From: Planctomycetaceae bacterium
GTDB lineage: Bacteria > Planctomycetota > Phycisphaerae > SM23-33
Reading direction: 5' to 3'
Assembly (NCBI GenBank): GCA_021371965.1
Contig: JAJFVE010000192.1
Location: 1-15,941 of the forward strand
Length of the DNA: 15,941 bases
Position 1 is the stretch's first letter. Every line of letters starts with the position of its first letter. Position numbers and translations under genes: made by a program. The notes below the pieces were generated by a model that worked only from the letters and a program-made list of their open reading frames with translations, was not told the DNA's origin and made no database searches. Shown here piece by piece: positions 7,453-14,080 of the stretch.

Positions 7453-8205
7453 ATGGCCAAATCCATTCCGCTCACCGACACCGACCGCGGGCGATACCAG
7501 TGGCAGATGTGGACCCCTCAGTTCGGACAGGCCGGGCAGGAAAAACTCAAGGGCGCCTCGGTGCTGATCTCGCGAGTCGGCGGGTTGGGCGGCGTGGCCG
7601 CCCTCGAGCTGGCGGCCGCCGGCGTGGGGCGGCTCGTGCTGGCCCATGGCGGCAACGTCACGCCCAGCGACCTCAACCGACAGATCCTGATGAGCGAAGA
7701 CTGGCTTGGCAAGCCGCGCGTCGAATCGGCGCGGAGGCGGCTGCTCGAGTTCAACCCGCACATCGAAGTCGAAGCCGTCGCGTCGAACATCACCGAAGCC
7801 AACGCCGCCGAGCTGGTGAACAAGGTAGACCTGGTGCTCGACGCGGCGCCGCTGTTCGAGGAGCGGTTCCTGATGAACCGCCAGGCCGTGGGGCAGGGCA
7901 AGGTGCTCGTCGACGCGGCGATGTACGACACCAGCGCGAATCTCACGACGATCATCCCCGGCCGTACGCCATGCCTGGCCTGCCTGTACCGCGAGGCCCC
8001 GCCGGCGTGGAAGCGTCAATTCCCGGTCTTCGGCGCCTGCTCGGGCGCGGTAGCGTGCCTGGCGGCAATGGAGGCCATCAAGGCCATCGCCGGTTTCGGC
8101 GAGCTGCTGGCCGGACAACTGCTGGTAATGGACGTCCTCGACATGCAAATGCACAAAATGCAGATCGCTCGCCGGGCTGACTGCCCGGTTTGCGGACATC
8201 TCTGA
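7453..8205 (+). CDS. ThiF/MoeB/HesA-family E1-like adenylyltransferase
   Basis: A 250-residue member of the E1-like family that activates the C-terminus of ubiquitin-like sulfur carriers (ThiS, MoaD and relatives) by adenylation. It has a Rossmann nucleotide loop SRVGGLGG (residues 40-47), an SDLNRQ motif (72-77) carrying the arginine typical of this family, and GKPRVESA after it. Two CxxC pairs, Cys174/Cys177 and Cys244/Cys247, would form the usual structural zinc site. Cys196 in FGACSGAVAC lies where a catalytic cysteine is possible. The first glycine of the usual GxGGLG loop is Arg41, and the usual DxxDN metal-binding segment reads DAAPLFEER, so ATP chemistry may be altered. ATG 7453 has AAGGA seven bases upstream. 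No ThiS, MoaD or JAB protease gene is adjacent, so the partner is unknown. Confidence 0.85.
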   Translation: MAKSIPLTDTDRGRYQWQMWTPQFGQAGQEKLKGASVLISRVGGLGGVAALELAAAGVGRLVLAHGGNVTPSDLNRQILMSEDWLGKPRVESARRRLLEFNPHIEVEAVASNITEANAAELVNKVDLVLDAAPLFEERFLMNRQAVGQGKVLVDAAMYDTSANLTTIIPGRTPCLACLYREAPPAWKRQFPVFGACSGAVACLAAMEAIKAIAGFGELLAGQLLVMDVLDMQMHKMQIARRADCPVCGHL

Positions 8206-8255
8206 TGCATTCAGGAACGGGAGGTGAGGGATTAAGAACAAGGGGAAGGTTTGTC

Positions 8256-8325
8256 AGCGGTCGAGCTCGCTCGACTGCTAACGTGCACATCTGCGTCTTG
8301 CGGCGCATGGGGCGTGCACAATTTT
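8256..8325 (+). terminator. Two hairpins, candidate terminator after the ThiF-like gene
   Basis: AGCGGTCGAG (8256-8265) pairs with CTCGACTGCT (8270-8279) around a CTCG loop. A second structure has outer arms GTGCAC (8283-8288 and 8314-8319) and inner arms TGCGTC/GGCGCA, and is followed by AATTTT (8320-8325). The second fits a rho-independent terminator with a short T-run. The 222-base gap 8206-8427 holds no gene; a small CGAAGC/GCTTCG hairpin (8385-8403) sits just before the ribosome-binding site of the next gene. Confidence 0.45.
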
Positions 8326-8427
8326 AGAACCGTGGTTTTCCGTCCCGCCGCGGCATGTCCCGACGTATTGGATTGAGTCGAACGCGAAGCTGATGACGCT
8401 TCGGCTCGCAAAACAAAGGAGCTCAAG

Positions 8428-9180
8428 ATGAGGGTCTTATTGCCGGTTACAGTGCTCTTCCTGACGTGCGGCATCGCTGCGGCGGCGACGATTTCAGTCT
8501 CGGGTCTCTCGGACGTCCAGGATACCTTTGTCCGCCATGATGCTGCCGCCACCAACTACGGTTCGCAAGGCGGGCTGAGCGTTTCGGGGGCGACGGCCCT
8601 GAACAAGTTTGGCGCCATAGCGGGCGTGGCCGAAACGTTCATGAAGTTCGACGTCTCCTCGGCCTTTGACGCATTCAATACCCAGTACGGCGTGGGCAAC
8701 TGGCATCTGACGGCGGCAACGCTGCTGCTGGTCGAGCAGGGGTTGGCCAACAACGCCGCCTTCTCCACTGGCGCCGGGCAATTCCGGGTGCAGTATTTGG
8801 CAGATGATTCCTGGTCAGCCTCGACGCTGACGTGGAACAATAGTCGCACTCTGGCGGGTTCGGCCGGATCGTTTCTGGGCACATTCGCCAACGTCGGCGA
8901 CGGCGATCAGCGCACCAGCCTGCGCACGTTTGAGTTGGACTTGGTGGCAGACCTGTCGGCCGATGTGGCCAGCGGCGGAACAATCAGCTTCTACCTGAGC
9001 CCCGCGAGCGATACGGTCGGATTTACGTTCAACTCGACCAACATCACATCCACCCCCACAGATATTCGACCCATGCCGGTCCTCGAGTTGACAGCCGTCC
9101 CCGAGCCTGTGAGCTTGGCGCTGCTTGCGGCGGCTGGGCTGGCCCTGCTTCGAACAGAGCGAAAGGGCACTGCGGCCTGA
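8428..9180 (+). CDS. PEP-CTERM sorting-domain exported protein
   Basis: A 250-residue secreted protein. A signal peptide covers about residues 1-20 (hydrophobic VLLPVTVLFLTCGIAAAA). The body is rich in Ser, Thr, Asn and Gly; its start (VQDTFVRHDAAATNYGSQGG) resembles DNRLRE-type surface domains, with tryptophan-containing segments such as WSASTLTWNN. The C-terminus is a PEP-CTERM tripartite signal: VPEP (224-227), a hydrophobic helix and the basic RTERK. Such tails are processed by exosortase, and the proteins end up outside the inner membrane, often in extracellular matrix. ATG 8428 has a good AAAGGAG ribosome-binding site at about 8415-8421. No exosortase is encoded in the window. The body function is unknown. 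The pseudopilin-like gene starts three bases after its stop, so the two are probably co-translated. Confidence 0.85.
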   Translation: MRVLLPVTVLFLTCGIAAAATISVSGLSDVQDTFVRHDAAATNYGSQGGLSVSGATALNKFGAIAGVAETFMKFDVSSAFDAFNTQYGVGNWHLTAATLLLVEQGLANNAAFSTGAGQFRVQYLADDSWSASTLTWNNSRTLAGSAGSFLGTFANVGDGDQRTSLRTFELDLVADLSADVASGGTISFYLSPASDTVGFTFNSTNITSTPTDIRPMPVLELTAVPEPVSLALLAAAGLALLRTERKGTAA

Positions 9181-9183
9181 ACC

Positions 9184-9939
9184 GTGCCACACACTCCACA
9201 TGAATCTGAACGAAGATGCCGGGCGGGCGCGGGGGCTCTGCGCACGGTGCGGGCGTTCACGCTCATCGAGTTACTGGTGGTGATCGCGATCATCGCCGTG
9301 CTGGTGGCCATCCTTGTGCCTGTGGTGGGCAGCGCCGTCGAGCAGGCCCGCACCGTGACCTGCCAGACCCGCCTGAGGCAGTGGCAAAACGGCCTGAGCC
9401 GCTACCTGATGGCCTCCGGCGGCCTGCTCCCACGCCGCGGGCAGGGCGTGCAGCCGCTGGCGCAGATCACGCGGCCTGAGGATTGGTTCAACGCCCTGCC
9501 GCCGTACATGGAATCGCCCGCATACCAGGAGCTGGTGTCCCGCGGCACACAGCCGTCGCCGAGGGAGACTTCGGTCTTCATCTGCCCCACCGCGGTGGCG
9601 CCGACCCCGCCGGTGGGAACGTACTTCCTGCCCCTGGCGATGAACATGTACCTCTCGCCGTGGATCCGCCCCGAGCCGCACCGCCTGTCGGAACTACCCG
9701 CGCCCAACACGCTGGCGTTCATGGCCGACGCGGCCGGGCCGTATGCCTCCGTCGTGCCCTCAAAAAAAGGTTACGACGTGACGCCCCGCCACCTGGGCAA
9801 GGCCAACGTGCTGTTTGTGGACGGTCATGCGGCCGCCTACGACAGCGCGTACCTCGGCTGCGGCGTGGGCGAGCCGGCGCGCGGCGACATCCGATGGCAG
9901 ACCCTCACCGCCGGAGTCAATCAGGCCCCGGTGGAGTAG
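9184..9939 (+). CDS. Pseudopilin-like protein with prepilin N-terminus and H-X9-DG motif
   Basis: A 251-residue protein. A basic leader is followed by the type IV prepilin signal FTLIELLVVIAIIAVLVAIL; Glu29 is the glutamate at position 5 of the predicted mature protein, and the residue before the cleavage point is Ala24 rather than the usual Gly. The C-terminal domain carries HLGKANVLFVDGH, matching the H-X9-DG processing-associated motif (His203, Asp213-Gly214), a hallmark of families greatly expanded in planctomycetes. It should be inserted in the inner membrane and processed by a prepilin peptidase; the assembled structure is unknown. The start is GTG 9184, three bases after the PEP-CTERM stop, with no clear Shine-Dalgarno, consistent with coupling; GTG 9247 is an alternative that leaves almost no leader. 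The TAG stop lies at the edge of a family A repeat. Confidence 0.9.
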   Translation: MPHTPHESERRCRAGAGALRTVRAFTLIELLVVIAIIAVLVAILVPVVGSAVEQARTVTCQTRLRQWQNGLSRYLMASGGLLPRRGQGVQPLAQITRPEDWFNALPPYMESPAYQELVSRGTQPSPRETSVFICPTAVAPTPPVGTYFLPLAMNMYLSPWIRPEPHRLSELPAPNTLAFMADAAGPYASVVPSKKGYDVTPRHLGKANVLFVDGHAAAYDSAYLGCGVGEPARGDIRWQTLTAGVNQAPVE

Positions 9940-9984
9940 CACGGGCGTCTCGCCCGTGAGTGGCATGGGCGTCTCGCCCATGCT
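9936..9984. repeat. Family A repeat pair at the stop of the pseudopilin-like gene
   Basis: GTAGCACGGGCGTCTCGCCC and the following GTGAGTGGCATGGGCG hairpin form two consecutive family A units. The TAG stop (9937-9939) is the TAG of the repeat's leading GTAGCACGGG, so the gene ends where the repeat begins. Confidence 0.85.
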
Positions 9985-10001
9985 CCCCGAACCTTGCGTT
10001 C

Positions 10002-10036
10002 AGGGACACGCACAACGGAGTTGTGCGTGGCACCCT
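10002..10036. repeat. Family E hairpin upstream of the solute-binding protein gene
   Basis: CACGCACAAC (10007-10016), loop GGA, then GTTGTGCGTG (10020-10029) form a perfect 10-bp stem. Flanking AGGG and CCCT can extend the pairing across a small asymmetric bulge. It ends about 12 bases before the AAGGAG ribosome-binding site (10048-10053), so it could end upstream transcription, protect the mRNA or shape translation. Confidence 0.65.
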
Positions 10037-10058
10037 TTGTGCCAGAGAAGGAGATGCA

Positions 10059-10925
10059 ATGAGTCCGGCAAGAACATTGACGTTGTTAGCGGCCTTGGCA
10101 GCAGCGACCGCTTGCTCCAGTTCCAAACCCACAACCCGCCCGGCAGCGGGCGACAAGAACCCCGTGCGCGTCGCCGTCATCGGAGGCATGACGATGACCG
10201 GCGTGTGGCCGCGCATAGCGGAGAAGTTCACAGCCGCCACGGGGTATCCCGTCGAAGTCGTGATCACCGGTCCGCGCCCGGGTCTGGCCGCGGCCATGCG
10301 CGAAGGCAGGATCGACCTGCTGACCATGCATTCGGGCGACATCACCACCGGCCTGGTGGCCGACGGGTTCGCCACGAACCTGCGTCCCTGGGCCAAGAAC
10401 GACCTGGTGATCGTCGGACCGGCGTCTGACCCGGCGAAGATCAAAGGCATGAAGGACGGCGCCGCCGCCCTGAAGCAAATCGTCGCGGCCAAGGCGAAGT
10501 ACGTGGACTTCCACGGGATCGGTTCACGCGAGGTCGCGCTGAGCCTCTGGAAGCGCAGCGGCGTCGAGCCCACCGGCGACTGGGTCGTCAAGGACGAGTC
10601 GGGCAATCACAAGAACATCCTGCTCTTCGCCCAGCAGCACGACGCCTACGTAATCGTCGGCCGCATGCCGGTGCTTTGGGGCAAGATCCAGCGCGGGGCG
10701 ATGGAGATCCTCGTCGACACCGACCCGCTTATGCGCCGCACATACGTGGTGATGGAAGCCAACCCGCGGACGTTCCCCAAAGCCAACATCGAAGGCGCCA
10801 AGGCGCTGGCCGATTTCCTGCTCAGCGAGCCGATCCAGCAATACCTCGCCGACGCCCCCGAGAACCGCCGCGACGGCACCCCGCTGTTCTACCCCGTCAG
10901 CCCCGCGGCCCGCGCAACGCCTTAG
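10059..10925 (+). CDS. Periplasmic solute-binding lipoprotein, TupA/PBP-like type
   Basis: A 288-residue protein. Signal peptide residues 1-18 are followed by Cys19 in ATAC-SSS, a likely but non-canonical lipobox (Ala at -3). The mature part resembles the PBP-like domain of tungstate, molybdate or phosphate-type binding proteins: RVAVIGGMTMTGVW at the start, EGRIDLLTMHSGD, NDLVIVGPASDP, SREVALSLWKRSG, and ESGNHKNILLFAQQHDAYVI, ending in the usual ALADFLLSEPIQQYL. Residues 173-182 resemble the DSGTH ligand-binding segment of TupA-like proteins; the ligand is not provable from this. ATG 10059 has AAGGAG five bases upstream, so an in-frame ORF extension from 9960, made of repeat sequence, was rejected. 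No ABC permease or ATPase gene adjoins it. It converges on the anti-sigma gene. Confidence 0.85.
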   Translation: MSPARTLTLLAALAAATACSSSKPTTRPAAGDKNPVRVAVIGGMTMTGVWPRIAEKFTAATGYPVEVVITGPRPGLAAAMREGRIDLLTMHSGDITTGLVADGFATNLRPWAKNDLVIVGPASDPAKIKGMKDGAAALKQIVAAKAKYVDFHGIGSREVALSLWKRSGVEPTGDWVVKDESGNHKNILLFAQQHDAYVIVGRMPVLWGKIQRGAMEILVDTDPLMRRTYVVMEANPRTFPKANIEGAKALADFLLSEPIQQYLADAPENRRDGTPLFYPVSPAARATP

Positions 10926-10930
10926 TGACC

Positions 10931-10998
10931 AATAGCCAGTATCCGGTGAAAATGCCTGTTCTGATCACGGGCTACTGGCTACCGGCGACTGGCTACTT
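10931..10998. terminator. Family B palindromic repeat between convergent genes
   Basis: AATAGCCAGTATCCGGTGA (10931-10949) pairs imperfectly with TACCGGCGACTGGCTACTT (10980-10998). It is related to the repeat at 5961-6038 and likewise fills a convergent junction, here between the solute-binding protein and anti-sigma genes. The TAG stop of the anti-sigma gene (10993-10995, minus strand) is inside the right arm. A bidirectional terminator role is inferred from position only. Confidence 0.55.
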
Positions 10999-12357
10999 GT
11001 TTCTATTGAACGCCAGGGCGTGGATCACGCCGTCGTGCGTTTCGAAGTATCCGGTTCGGCCGTGGCGGATGAAGGGGCCGCAGGAGGGCGCGCCGGCCAG
11101 CGTCCAGACCTCGCGGCCGGTGGATTGGTCGACGGCCGCCAGGTGCGAGTGGTTGCCCGAGACGATGTAATGGAGCACGCCGGCCGAGGCGGTCATCGGT
11201 CCGCAGCCTTCGGCGCTTTGCCTCCAGCGGAGCTGCCCGCTGCGGCCGGCCAGCGCCAACACCTCGTTGGTGCGCAGGTACACCGCCGACTCGTCGGCCA
11301 GCATGTGGAAGACGTACGGCACGGGGCGTGACCAGGCGACCTTGTGTGAGGCAAGGTCCAGCGCCAGCAACTGGCACGAGCCTCCGCGGCGGCGCTGTAC
11401 CGCGTACGCGCGCCCGGCCGCCACGGCTACCAGCGGCCGCGACAGCAGCGAGGGCTCGCCCTTCCAGTCGCTCTGCCATGCGAGGCGGCCGCTGGCGGCG
11501 TCCAGGCACTGCAGCATCTGTCCGCTGGCGACGTAGAGGTTCTGCCCGTCGGCCGCAGCGGCAGAGAGCAGGCCTGCTGAGGCGATGGGCGTGGACCAGA
11601 GGGTTTGGCCGGTGGCGGCGTCGAGAAGATGAACGCGGTCGTGATTGGTCCAGCAGATTTTTCCGCCATCGAGCACGACGGGGCGGCACGGCTCGGCCAA
11701 TCGCTCGGGCGAGGGCTGAGCGAAGCGCCAGAGCACGCTGCCGTCAGCGGAGTCGAGCGCGGCTAACTCCAGAGTGCCCTGCCGCGGCGAGGAGAGCGTA
11801 AAGACGCGCTGATCGTCGGCTGCAAGCTGACCGAGGCTGTCGAGCGGGCTCTGCCATCGCTGGGCGCCGCTGGCGGCGTCGAGGGCGGCGATGCGGCGGG
11901 CAGGGCCGTCCTTGCGGAGGACGTACATGCTGGGGCCGCGGACAACGAATTCGCCGGTGGCGCCGGCGGCGGGATCGATCTCGTGCCGCCAAAGTTCGCC
12001 AGGGGCTGCCGCGGCCGGCGACGGCGCGGCGGGGTCGGGGGCGAATCGCACAGCCATGAGGACGCCCAGCAACACCGCGGCCGCGGCGCCCGACGCAAAG
12101 AGCTTCCACGCCCGTCGCCGGCGACGGCGGTGCGAGGTCTCGCGCGCGACCATCGTCAGCAGCGATTGCCCGAAGCCCGCGCTGGGTTCAGGTGACCCTT
12201 GGACCTTGATCAGCCCCATGACGCCTCGCGCGTCATCGGCAGCGTCGCGGCAGGCGGGGCAGGCGTCGAGATGGGCTTCCAGGGCCTGGCGATACGGCTC
12301 GGCCAGGGCGTCCAGCGCCCACGCGTCCAGATGAAGATGTGCCTGCTGACAGTCCAA
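10993..12357 (-). CDS. Anti-sigma factor with zinc finger, membrane helix and PQQ-type beta-propeller
   Basis: A 454-residue protein. The N-terminal cytoplasmic domain has the ZAS anti-sigma zinc signature: Cys3, then His29-x3-Cys33-x2-Cys36. A stretch of six arginines (77-82) precedes a membrane helix (about 86-103), orienting the C-terminus outward. After a Pro/Ala linker, residues about 123-454 are a beta-propeller with seven PQQ-like repeats, each of the type LDAASGxxxWxS (for example ALDAASGAQRWQS, LLDAATGQTLWST and AVDQSTGREVWTL). It should hold the ECF sigma factor encoded just upstream inactive until an envelope signal, perhaps sensed by the propeller, releases it. The start is TTG at 12357, supported by GGGAG six bases upstream and by retention of Cys3. 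It follows the sigma gene by 39 bases. The stop comes from a family B palindrome. It lacks an enzyme domain and is not a quinoprotein dehydrogenase. Confidence 0.88.
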   Translation of the reverse strand: MDCQQAHLHLDAWALDALAEPYRQALEAHLDACPACRDAADDARGVMGLIKVQGSPEPSAGFGQSLLTMVARETSHRRRRRRAWKLFASGAAAAVLLGVLMAVRFAPDPAAPSPAAAAPGELWRHEIDPAAGATGEFVVRGPSMYVLRKDGPARRIAALDAASGAQRWQSPLDSLGQLAADDQRVFTLSSPRQGTLELAALDSADGSVLWRFAQPSPERLAEPCRPVVLDGGKICWTNHDRVHLLDAATGQTLWSTPIASAGLLSAAAADGQNLYVASGQMLQCLDAASGRLAWQSDWKGEPSLLSRPLVAVAAGRAYAVQRRRGGSCQLLALDLASHKVAWSRPVPYVFHMLADESAVYLRTNEVLALAGRSGQLRWRQSAEGCGPMTASAGVLHYIVSGNHSHLAAVDQSTGREVWTLAGAPSCGPFIRHGRTGYFETHDGVIHALAFNRNK

Positions 12358-12363
12358 CGGTTT

Positions 12364-12368
12364 CTCCC
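12364..12368 (-). promoter_or_regulatory. Ribosome-binding site fixing the TTG start of the anti-sigma gene
   Basis: On the minus strand, GGGAG precedes TTG by six bases. This supports TTG as the start and keeps the zinc ligand Cys3 at the N-terminus; later ATGs would lose the whole zinc finger. Confidence 0.7.
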
Positions 12369-12396
12369 GCTGCCAATCGTGTCGGTCTGAAGAAGA

Positions 12397-12969
12397 TTAC
12401 GCCCGCCGGGAGCGGTCGGGGACAGATTTTGGGGCCCGCCCAACCAATCGCTGACGCAGGCGGCCCAGGCCGCGCTGGGCGCGTTTCTTGGCGGCCTCTT
12501 CGGAAATGCCGGTAATAGCGGCCACCTGGGCGAAGGACATTTCATGCACCACCCGCAGCATCAGCACCGCCCGCTCGCTGCGGGGCAGCGTGTCGAGCAG
12601 GTCCAAGTCCACGCCGGAGTTGTCCGCGGGGGCCGCAGCGGCCGGCGGACTGGTACGCGCGGCGATTTCCTGGACGGCAGCAAGCTGGCGGGAGCGGCTT
12701 CGGATGATGTCCACGCAGACGTTTCGCAGGACGGTGTAGAACCACGTGGCGAAGGGGCGCGATGGCTGGTATTTCTCCGCTCCGCGCACGATGCGGAGGA
12801 ATGCTTCCTGCAGGGCGTCCTCGGCCAGGGCCCGGTCGCAGAGAATGGCAAATGCCGCCGCAAGGCCCGGCGGCGTGAAGCGGGAGACGATCTGCTGGAA
12901 AGGCGCGGCGTCCAGATCGTGCTGGAACCGCTCCATCAGAGCTTCGTCTGTGGCCTCACTTGTTTGCAT
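12397..12969 (-). CDS. ECF-type RNA polymerase sigma factor
   Basis: A 190-residue sigma-70 family protein of ECF size. Region 2 covers about residues 10-95, with AEDALQEAFLRIVRG and FATWFYTVLRNVCVDIIRSR, the -10 recognition and core-binding part. A linker rich in Ala/Pro follows. Region 4 (about 125-180) shows LPRSERAVLMLRVVHEMSFA and the helix-turn-helix GISEEAAKKRAQRGLGRLRQ. It should direct polymerase to a specific regulon when released by the anti-sigma factor encoded 39 bases downstream. The start chosen is ATG 12969 (MQTSEATDEAL). The longer reading frame adds residues wholly from a family A repeat and was rejected. No Shine-Dalgarno is visible; the repeat ends about seven bases upstream of the start, so translation may depend on the repeat RNA or on initiation at ATG 12936. 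Confidence 0.92.
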   Translation of the reverse strand: MQTSEATDEALMERFQHDLDAAPFQQIVSRFTPPGLAAAFAILCDRALAEDALQEAFLRIVRGAEKYQPSRPFATWFYTVLRNVCVDIIRSRSRQLAAVQEIAARTSPPAAAAPADNSGVDLDLLDTLPRSERAVLMLRVVHEMSFAQVAAITGISEEAAKKRAQRGLGRLRQRLVGRAPKSVPDRSRRA

Positions 12970-12976
12970 GGTTTTG

Positions 12977-13048
12977 GCATGGCCGTCTCGGCCATACATG
13001 CACGGGCGAGACGCCCATGCCACTCACGGGCGGGACGCCCGTGCTACG
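12977..13048. repeat. Family A hairpin triplet between the URO-D-like and sigma genes
   Basis: Three hairpins: ATGGCCG-TCT-CGGCCAT (12979-12995), a CACGGGCG-AGA-CGCCCATG unit with one mismatch (13001-13018) and the perfect CACGGGCG-GGA-CGCCCGTG (13025-13043). The distal end encodes the last residues VARASRP and the TGA of the URO-D-like gene. The proximal end abuts the sigma-factor start. It could act as a terminator, attenuator or mRNA stabiliser. Confidence 0.88.
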
Positions 13049-14043
13049 GACATCTTTCCGGCCCGTTCAGCATACTCTTTGAACAGGCGCAGATACAACT
13101 GGAAGTCCTGGTATGAAACCCCCGGCGGGGTCTGATGGTCGCAGCTAATTATCAGCCCGCCGCCGGCAGCGGTGGGCAGCAGGCGCTCGAACTCGGCCCG
13201 CATCGCCGCTTCGCCCTTGTTCATGGTCATCTTGTCGAAACAGCCGATGAACCGCATCGTCGGGTGATTGCGGCGGATCACCGCCACGTCGACGCCGGCT
13301 TGGCGCTCCAGCGGCAAAATGCCGTCCAGCCCCGCCTCGGCGAACCAGTCAGCCGGAATCGTCACGTCGCCGTCGGAGTCGGTGATCGTCAGGGTCCCGT
13401 GCCGCTTGATGGCGGGCATGACCTGGTGGTAGTACGGCGTCATGAACTCATCGAAGAGCTGCTTGGACAGCATCGAGCCGTGGTTGTAGCTCATGTCCTC
13501 GGCGAAGGTCATGAAGTCCGGTTTGCAGACCTTGTGCAGCGCGTCGGCCACGCGGATGATCCACTCGGCCAGATCCTGGTTGATGCGGTGCATGAGCTTG
13601 GGGTGATCGAAGAACGCGTACAGGTGCGGCTCGATTCCAAAGAGCGTCCGCGCGAACCAGAAGAACCCCTCGACGGTGTACCAGACCGCCACGTCGCCCT
13701 TTTCCTGCTCGGCGGCCCAGGAGGCCCAGTACTTCTCGTCGACAACCGGCCAGGGATAGAGAAACTCGCGAACGCGGTCGTAGTCGGCCTCGTTGGCGAT
13801 GATGCCCGCCCCGTGCGAGGCGGGTCCGGGGCAGCCCTGCTTGCGCGTGCCGAACCAGCCCTGGAGGTACACGTCCATCCCCAGGTGACGGCGGATGGCG
13901 TTGCCGTCGGTGATCTCCTTGGGCAGCCCCTCGCCCCACCATCGCTCGAGAGTCGAGCCCCACCAGCCGGCCCACTCGAGGATCGGCAGGCGGTCGAAGG
14001 GCTTGAAGTTCATCACGGCCTGAAATCGCTCACGCGTGTTCAT
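13024..14043 (-). CDS. Uroporphyrinogen decarboxylase (URO-D) superfamily protein, function unassigned
   Basis: A 339-residue protein of the URO-D / corrinoid-methyltransferase-like TIM-barrel superfamily. Features are the N-terminal MNTRERFQAVMNF...DRLPI, an internal MTFAEDMSYNHGSMLS, TDSDGDVTIPADWFAEAG, and C-terminal GGLIISCDHQTPPGVS followed by YLRLFKEYAERAGK. Known relatives include HemE and methyltransferases MtaA/CmuA. This sequence is of the diverged planctomycete type, not an evident heme enzyme, and lacks flanking heme or corrinoid genes. ATG 14043 has GGAG six bases upstream; an extended N-terminus of 17 residues was rejected. The final VARASRP residues and TGA come from a family A repeat. 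It is divergent from the porin gene and lies 54 bases upstream of the sigma gene start, so read-through into the sigma module is possible. Confidence 0.85.
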   Translation of the reverse strand: MNTRERFQAVMNFKPFDRLPILEWAGWWGSTLERWWGEGLPKEITDGNAIRRHLGMDVYLQGWFGTRKQGCPGPASHGAGIIANEADYDRVREFLYPWPVVDEKYWASWAAEQEKGDVAVWYTVEGFFWFARTLFGIEPHLYAFFDHPKLMHRINQDLAEWIIRVADALHKVCKPDFMTFAEDMSYNHGSMLSKQLFDEFMTPYYHQVMPAIKRHGTLTITDSDGDVTIPADWFAEAGLDGILPLERQAGVDVAVIRRNHPTMRFIGCFDKMTMNKGEAAMRAEFERLLPTAAGGGLIISCDHQTPPGVSYQDFQLYLRLFKEYAERAGKMSVARASRP

Positions 14044-14080
14044 TGGATTCTCCGTTACGGCAAAAGCAAGATACAGCCTC

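Noticed and set aside
7432..8241. 269-codon open frame on the minus strand
   Set aside because: It is antisense to the ThiF-like gene, whose motifs are clear; low-complexity His/Arg-rich translation.
9960..10058. N-terminal extension of the solute-binding protein
   Set aside because: It is translated repeat sequence; ATG 10059 has a strong ribosome-binding site and begins a proper lipoprotein signal.
10993..12357. PQQ-dependent dehydrogenase
   Set aside because: The propeller repeats are short and follow a zinc anti-sigma domain and a membrane helix; no quinoprotein active-site features are visible.
12970..13023. N-terminal extension of the sigma factor (starting MAWASRP)
   Set aside because: All the added residues come from the family A repeat; sigma region 2 begins only after ATG 12969.
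13024..14043. True heme-pathway uroporphyrinogen decarboxylase (hemE)
   Set aside because: The sequence is a diverged superfamily type with no heme-synthesis neighbours, so a hemE label would overstate the evidence.
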